Of a DNA stretch of 9,828 bases, positions 6,800 to 9,828 are shown piece after piece. Below the pieces are notes generated by a model that worked only from the letters and a program-made list of their open reading frames with translations, was not told the DNA's origin and did not search any database. Origin of the DNA: an uncultured Oscillibacter sp. (GTDB taxonomy: Bacteria; Bacillota; Clostridia; Oscillospirales; Oscillospiraceae); NCBI RefSeq assembly GCF_910587525.1, contig NZ_CAJULS010000089.1, forward strand, positions 1-9,828, in the 5' to 3' direction. The first letter of the stretch is position 1. Each line of letters opens with the position of its first letter. Made by a program: the position numbers and the translations under genes.

Positions 6800-8509
6800 T
6801 CAGTCCTTGATGTGCAGCAGGTGGTGGGCTCTCTCGCTGAGGGGTGCCTTCAAATACGCCCGGTACAAAGTCTGAACGTCCGGATTCTCGTGGGAGAACC
6901 TCAGCTCCGACTTGGCGTCCAGCTTCCAGAGCTTGTCGCCTCTGGGACCTGCCATCTCCACGCCCTCGTGGATGGGCTGTCCGCCGCCGCCGGCGCAGCC
7001 GCCGGGGCAGGCCATGACCTCCACAAAGTCGTACTCCACATCGCCGCTGTCGATGGCCTCCATCAGCTTCCGGGTATTTCCCAGGCCGCTGACCGCCGCC
7101 ACGCGGACGTCTCCCGCGCCGGGGATATTGAACGTGGCCTCCCGCCAGGGCTTATTGCCCCGGACAGCCTGGAAGGCGTCGGGGTCCGGATTCTTCCCGG
7201 TGACCAGATAATAGGCGCTGCGCAGGGCCGCATCCATCACGCCGCCGGTGGCGCCGAAGATCACCGCCGCGCCGGTGCCAGTTCCCAGGGGACTGTCGAA
7301 CTCCGCCTCCTCCAGGTCGGCGGGGACGATGCAGTCGCTGCGGAAGAGCCTGCACATCTCCCGGGTGGTCAGCACGGCGTCCACGTCCGGGTCGCCGCAG
7401 GCGTCGTTCATCCCCGGCAGCTCGCACTCCGCCTTCTTGGCGGAGCAGGGCATGATGGACACCACAAACACCTTGTGGGGGTCCAGGCCCATTTTCTCCG
7501 CGAAGTAGCTCTTGGCCACCGCGCCGAACATCTGCTGGGGGGACTTGGCAGTGGAAAGGTGCTCCGCGTAGGCGGGGTACTGGGTCTTGAGGAACTTCAC
7601 CCAGCCGGGGCAGCAGGAGGTAAACATGGGCCAGCGGTGCCGCCCCCGGTGGGTAAACCGCTCGATAAACTCGCTGCCCTCTTCCATGATGGTCAGGTCT
7701 GCGGCAAAGTTGGTATCAAACACATAGTCAAAGCCGATGCGCTTCAATGCCGCCACCATGCGGCCGGCGGTGGCCTGCCTGGGAGGCAGGCCGAAGGACT
7801 CCGCCCAGGCCACCCGCACCGCCGGGGCCACCTGGACCACCACAGTGACTGTCGGGTCCGCCAGGGCCCAGAAGACCTTGTTGGTGTCGTCCCGGACCGT
7901 CAAAGCGCCGGTGGGGCAGTGGGTAACGCACTGGCCGCAGAAGGTGCAGTCCGTGTTTTTGAGATAGCGGTTATAACTCACGTCCACGGTGGTGCGGGAG
8001 CCGGTGCCCGCCACATCCCAAATGTGCATCCCCTGGATTTTGTCGCACACCTGGACGCAGCGCATGCACTTGACGCACTTGCTGGCCTCCCGGACAATGG
8101 GGACGCTCAGATCCAGACGGGCCCGCTCCGGCTGCACCTCGTAGGGCTGGTAGTGAATGTTCATGTCATGGGAGAGCTTTTGAAGCTCGCAGTTGCCGCT
8201 GCGGACGCAGACGGTGCAGTTGGAGTTGTGCTGGGAGAGGATCAGCCGCAGGTTGGTCTTCCGTGCCTCCCGGACCCGGGGGGAGTTGGTTTGGATGACC
8301 ATGCCCTCCAGGATCTCCGTGTTGCAGGCGGGGACCAGCCGCTCCGTGCCCTCCACCTCCACCATGCACATGCGGCAGGCGGCGATCTCGTTGATATCCT
8401 TCAAAAAGCACAGGTGGGGAATGGGGATGCCCGCCTTTTCCGCGGCGGCCAGAATGGTGGTTCCCTTAGGGGCGGAGAGCTCCCGCCCGTTGATCGTGAA
8501 GTTTACCAT
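6800..8509 (-). CDS. hydA: [FeFe] hydrogenase, multi-cluster catalytic subunit
   Basis: Catalyses reversible proton reduction to H2; soluble, 569 residues, close to the clostridial CpI length. Domains in order: [2Fe-2S] domain with C34, C45, C48, C62; a His-ligated [4Fe-4S] site H94, C98, C101, C107 (HX3CX2CX5C); two ferredoxin clusters C145/C148/C151/C155 and C188/C191/C194/C198; then the H-cluster domain with TSCCPGW (297-303, C299 and C300), MPCSAKKAE (353-361, C355) and EVMACPGGCAGGGGQP (C501, C505); and the small-subunit-like tail from about 515. All H-cluster residues are present, so it should be active given HydEFG maturases, which are not in view. I place the start at 8509: longer in-frame starts up to 8692 lie inside the upstream gene, whose stop overlaps this ATG by 7 bases; GGGAGG stands 12 bases before it. 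The partner is probably the GltD-like subunit. Confidence 0.97.
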   Translation of the reverse strand: MVNFTINGRELSAPKGTTILAAAEKAGIPIPHLCFLKDINEIAACRMCMVEVEGTERLVPACNTEILEGMVIQTNSPRVREARKTNLRLILSQHNSNCTVCVRSGNCELQKLSHDMNIHYQPYEVQPERARLDLSVPIVREASKCVKCMRCVQVCDKIQGMHIWDVAGTGSRTTVDVSYNRYLKNTDCTFCGQCVTHCPTGALTVRDDTNKVFWALADPTVTVVVQVAPAVRVAWAESFGLPPRQATAGRMVAALKRIGFDYVFDTNFAADLTIMEEGSEFIERFTHRGRHRWPMFTSCCPGWVKFLKTQYPAYAEHLSTAKSPQQMFGAVAKSYFAEKMGLDPHKVFVVSIMPCSAKKAECELPGMNDACGDPDVDAVLTTREMCRLFRSDCIVPADLEEAEFDSPLGTGTGAAVIFGATGGVMDAALRSAYYLVTGKNPDPDAFQAVRGNKPWREATFNIPGAGDVRVAAVSGLGNTRKLMEAIDSGDVEYDFVEVMACPGGCAGGGGQPIHEGVEMAGPRGDKLWKLDAKSELRFSHENPDVQTLYRAYLKAPLSERAHHLLHIKD

Positions 8510-9828
8510 TTTTCCACACGTCCTCCCTTGAAGTTTCCATACCCGAAGTGGTCGCACCGCAGGCACCGGGAGGACTCCTGCCCGGCCTCCTCGTCGGTCA
8601 TGCCGCACTCGATGCACTGGAAGTCCGCCTTGCGCTCGCAGGCATCCCGCTCGGTGGCGTTGACCCGGCCCCGGGGCCTGAGGTCCGTACACCGGGGCGT
8701 AGGCACCTTCACCTCGGCCTCGATCTCGTGGTTGAAGCCCAGGTACTCGTCGATGTTGGCGGCGGCGGCCTTGCCGGCGGCAATGGCCCGGATAACGGTG
8801 GCGGGGCCTGTCACGCAGTCGCCGCCGGCGAACACGCCCACCATATCCGGCAGCTGAGTGCTGGAGTCCGCCAGCAGCGCGCCGCCCCGCTGGATCTTGA
8901 TGCCGGTCTGCTCCAGACCCCGGGTCTCAATGCCCTGACCGATGGCCACGATGATGGTATTGGCCGGGATGCGCAGGGGCTCCACCGTGGCGGTGTTGGG
9001 CCGGGGGCGGCCCGCCTTGTCCATCTCGCCGATGATCTGGGGCTGGGTCCACAGGGCCGCCACATGGCCGTGCTCGTCGGCCTCGATGCGCAGGGGTGCC
9101 TGGAGAGTCAGCACCTCCGCGCCCTCGGCGACGGCGCCCTCCACTTCTTCCATCTGGGCCGTCATATCCTCCTGGCGGCGGCGGTAAACGCAGGTCACCT
9201 TCTCTGCCCCCAGGCGGATGGCGCTGCGGGTCACGTCCATGGCAACGTTCCCTCCGCCGATGACCACCACGTTCTGGCCCGAGAAATCGGGCATCTCGTC
9301 GTCGCCGATGTGGCGCAGCAGCTCCACAGCGGAGATAACGCCCAGGCTGTCCTCTCCCTCAATGCCGGTCTTTTTGTCCGTGTGGGCGCCGATGGAGAGG
9401 TACAGGCTGTCGTACTGCTGTTTCAGCTCGTCAAAGGTCACGTCCACGCCCACGTCCACGCCGGTATGTACCTCAATGCCCAGGGACAAAATGGAGGCAA
9501 TCTCCGCGTCCAGCTTCTCCCGGGGCAGGCGGTAGTTGGGGATGCCGTAGCGCATCATGCCGCCCAGCTGCTTTTGCTTTTCGTACACTGTGACCTTGTG
9601 GCCCATGAGAGCCAGATAATAGGCGGCGGAGAGGCCGCCGGGGCCGCCGCCCACGATGGCAACAGATTTGCCGGTGGCGGGTGCGGGACTGGGCTGGGGC
9701 ACGTCTCCGGCGTGGTCCACGGCGTAGCGCTTGAGCCCCCGGATATTCAGGGCATCGTCCACCATATTCCGGCGGCAGCGGGCCTCGCAGGGGTGCTCGC
9801 AGATATAGGCGCAGGCGGTGGGGAAGGG
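8503..9828 (-). CDS. GltD-like FAD/NAD(P)H iron-sulfur oxidoreductase, hydrogenase partner (N-terminus outside window)
   Basis: The frame is open to the right window edge, so the protein starts beyond 9828; the ATG at 9765 is internal. In the 441 visible residues: four cysteines C6, C10, C14, C18 (CX3CX3CX3C) matching the iron-sulfur motif of glutamate synthase small subunits; an FAD Rossmann motif GGGPGG at 60-65; a second nucleotide motif GGGNVAMD at 191-198 followed by YRRR at 215-218, basic residues that favour NADPH; the FAD motif FAGGDCVTGPATV; and a Cys-rich tail with C397, C405, C408, C422 and C425 (CIEC...CLRC). The stop (TAA) overlaps the hydrogenase ATG by 7 bases, so the two are co-translated. 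The likely role is to pass electrons between NAD(P)H and the hydrogenase. It may be the C-terminal half of a NuoF-GltD fusion, or a stand-alone GltD homologue. A true glutamate synthase subunit is less likely in this context. Confidence 0.88.
   Translation of the reverse strand, partial: PFPTACAYICEHPCEARCRRNMVDDALNIRGLKRYAVDHAGDVPQPSPAPATGKSVAIVGGGPGGLSAAYYLALMGHKVTVYEKQKQLGGMMRYGIPNYRLPREKLDAEIASILSLGIEVHTGVDVGVDVTFDELKQQYDSLYLSIGAHTDKKTGIEGEDSLGVISAVELLRHIGDDEMPDFSGQNVVVIGGGNVAMDVTRSAIRLGAEKVTCVYRRRQEDMTAQMEEVEGAVAEGAEVLTLQAPLRIEADEHGHVAALWTQPQIIGEMDKAGRPRPNTATVEPLRIPANTIIVAIGQGIETRGLEQTGIKIQRGGALLADSSTQLPDMVGVFAGGDCVTGPATVIRAIAAGKAAAANIDEYLGFNHEIEAEVKVPTPRCTDLRPRGRVNATERDACERKADFQCIECGMTDEEAGQESSRCLRCDHFGYGNFKGGRVEKW

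Noticed and set aside
8510..8692. Longer N-terminus for the hydrogenase, starting at 8692
   Set aside because: The extra 61 residues lie out of frame inside the flavoprotein gene, are Arg/Gly/Pro-rich, and precede the canonical start of the [2Fe-2S] domain.
6683..8857. 724-codon open frame on the plus strand
   Set aside because: It lies opposite the hydrogenase, whose catalytic motifs are all intact. Its translation is rich in His, Gly, Ala and Val with no recognisable domain, typical of the antisense of GC-rich coding DNA.

Overview
The window looks like chromosome of a GC-rich, anaerobic gut-type member of the Clostridia, probably an Oscillospiraceae-like lineage (Flavonifractor, Lawsonibacter or Intestinimonas type). 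This is an inference from the strongly GC-biased coding DNA, Gram-positive-style AGGAGG ribosome binding sites, a multi-cluster [FeFe] hydrogenase and the general gene content. No rRNA or tRNA is present to fix the taxonomy. From about position 597 rightward every gene lies on the minus strand. Before that comes a lower-GC segment with the tail of an unrecognised plus-strand gene.

Layout from left to right. (1) Positions 3-296 hold the C-terminal end of an unidentified plus-strand protein. (2) Positions 297-596 hold no convincing gene but contain an unusually dense run of five consecutive inverted repeats (389-520), bracketed by a 10-bp inverted repeat (296-305 and 561-570). This is the least explained and most interesting part of the window. 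(3) A strong, probably bidirectional terminator lies at 597-631. (4) A minus-strand pair overlaps by ATGA: a PLP-dependent aspartate-aminotransferase-like enzyme followed by a radical SAM protein. (5) Upstream of it on the same strand are glycerol kinase, malic enzyme and a small Trp-rich unknown protein, preceded by a near-consensus sigma-A promoter (6004-6032) and a 13-bp leader hairpin (5954-5988). (6) Next is a manganese-type superoxide dismutase. (7) At the right end is a GltD-like FAD/NAD(P)H iron-sulfur oxidoreductase, cut by the window edge, whose stop overlaps the start of a complete [FeFe] hydrogenase. That unit is closed by a very GC-rich terminator at 6757-6789.

Together the genes describe fermentative redox and carbon metabolism. 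The hydrogenase and its flavoprotein partner would exchange electrons between NAD(P)H and/or ferredoxin and protons. Glycerol kinase feeds glycerol-3-phosphate into lower glycolysis. Malic enzyme joins malate to pyruvate with NAD(P)H formation. The aminotransferase links aspartate and oxaloacetate. The superoxide dismutase protects oxygen-labile iron-sulfur and radical enzymes. Two start sites are corrected: glycerol kinase most likely begins at a TTG at 5915, behind a perfect Shine-Dalgarno sequence, and the hydrogenase begins at 8509, not at upstream in-frame ATGs that lie inside the neighbouring gene.

No CRISPR array, tRNA, rRNA or intact transposase is seen. No complete new system can be proved here. 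The best candidates for something undescribed are the hairpin array at 389-520, the glycerol kinase leader, and the wiring of the GltD-like partner to the hydrogenase.
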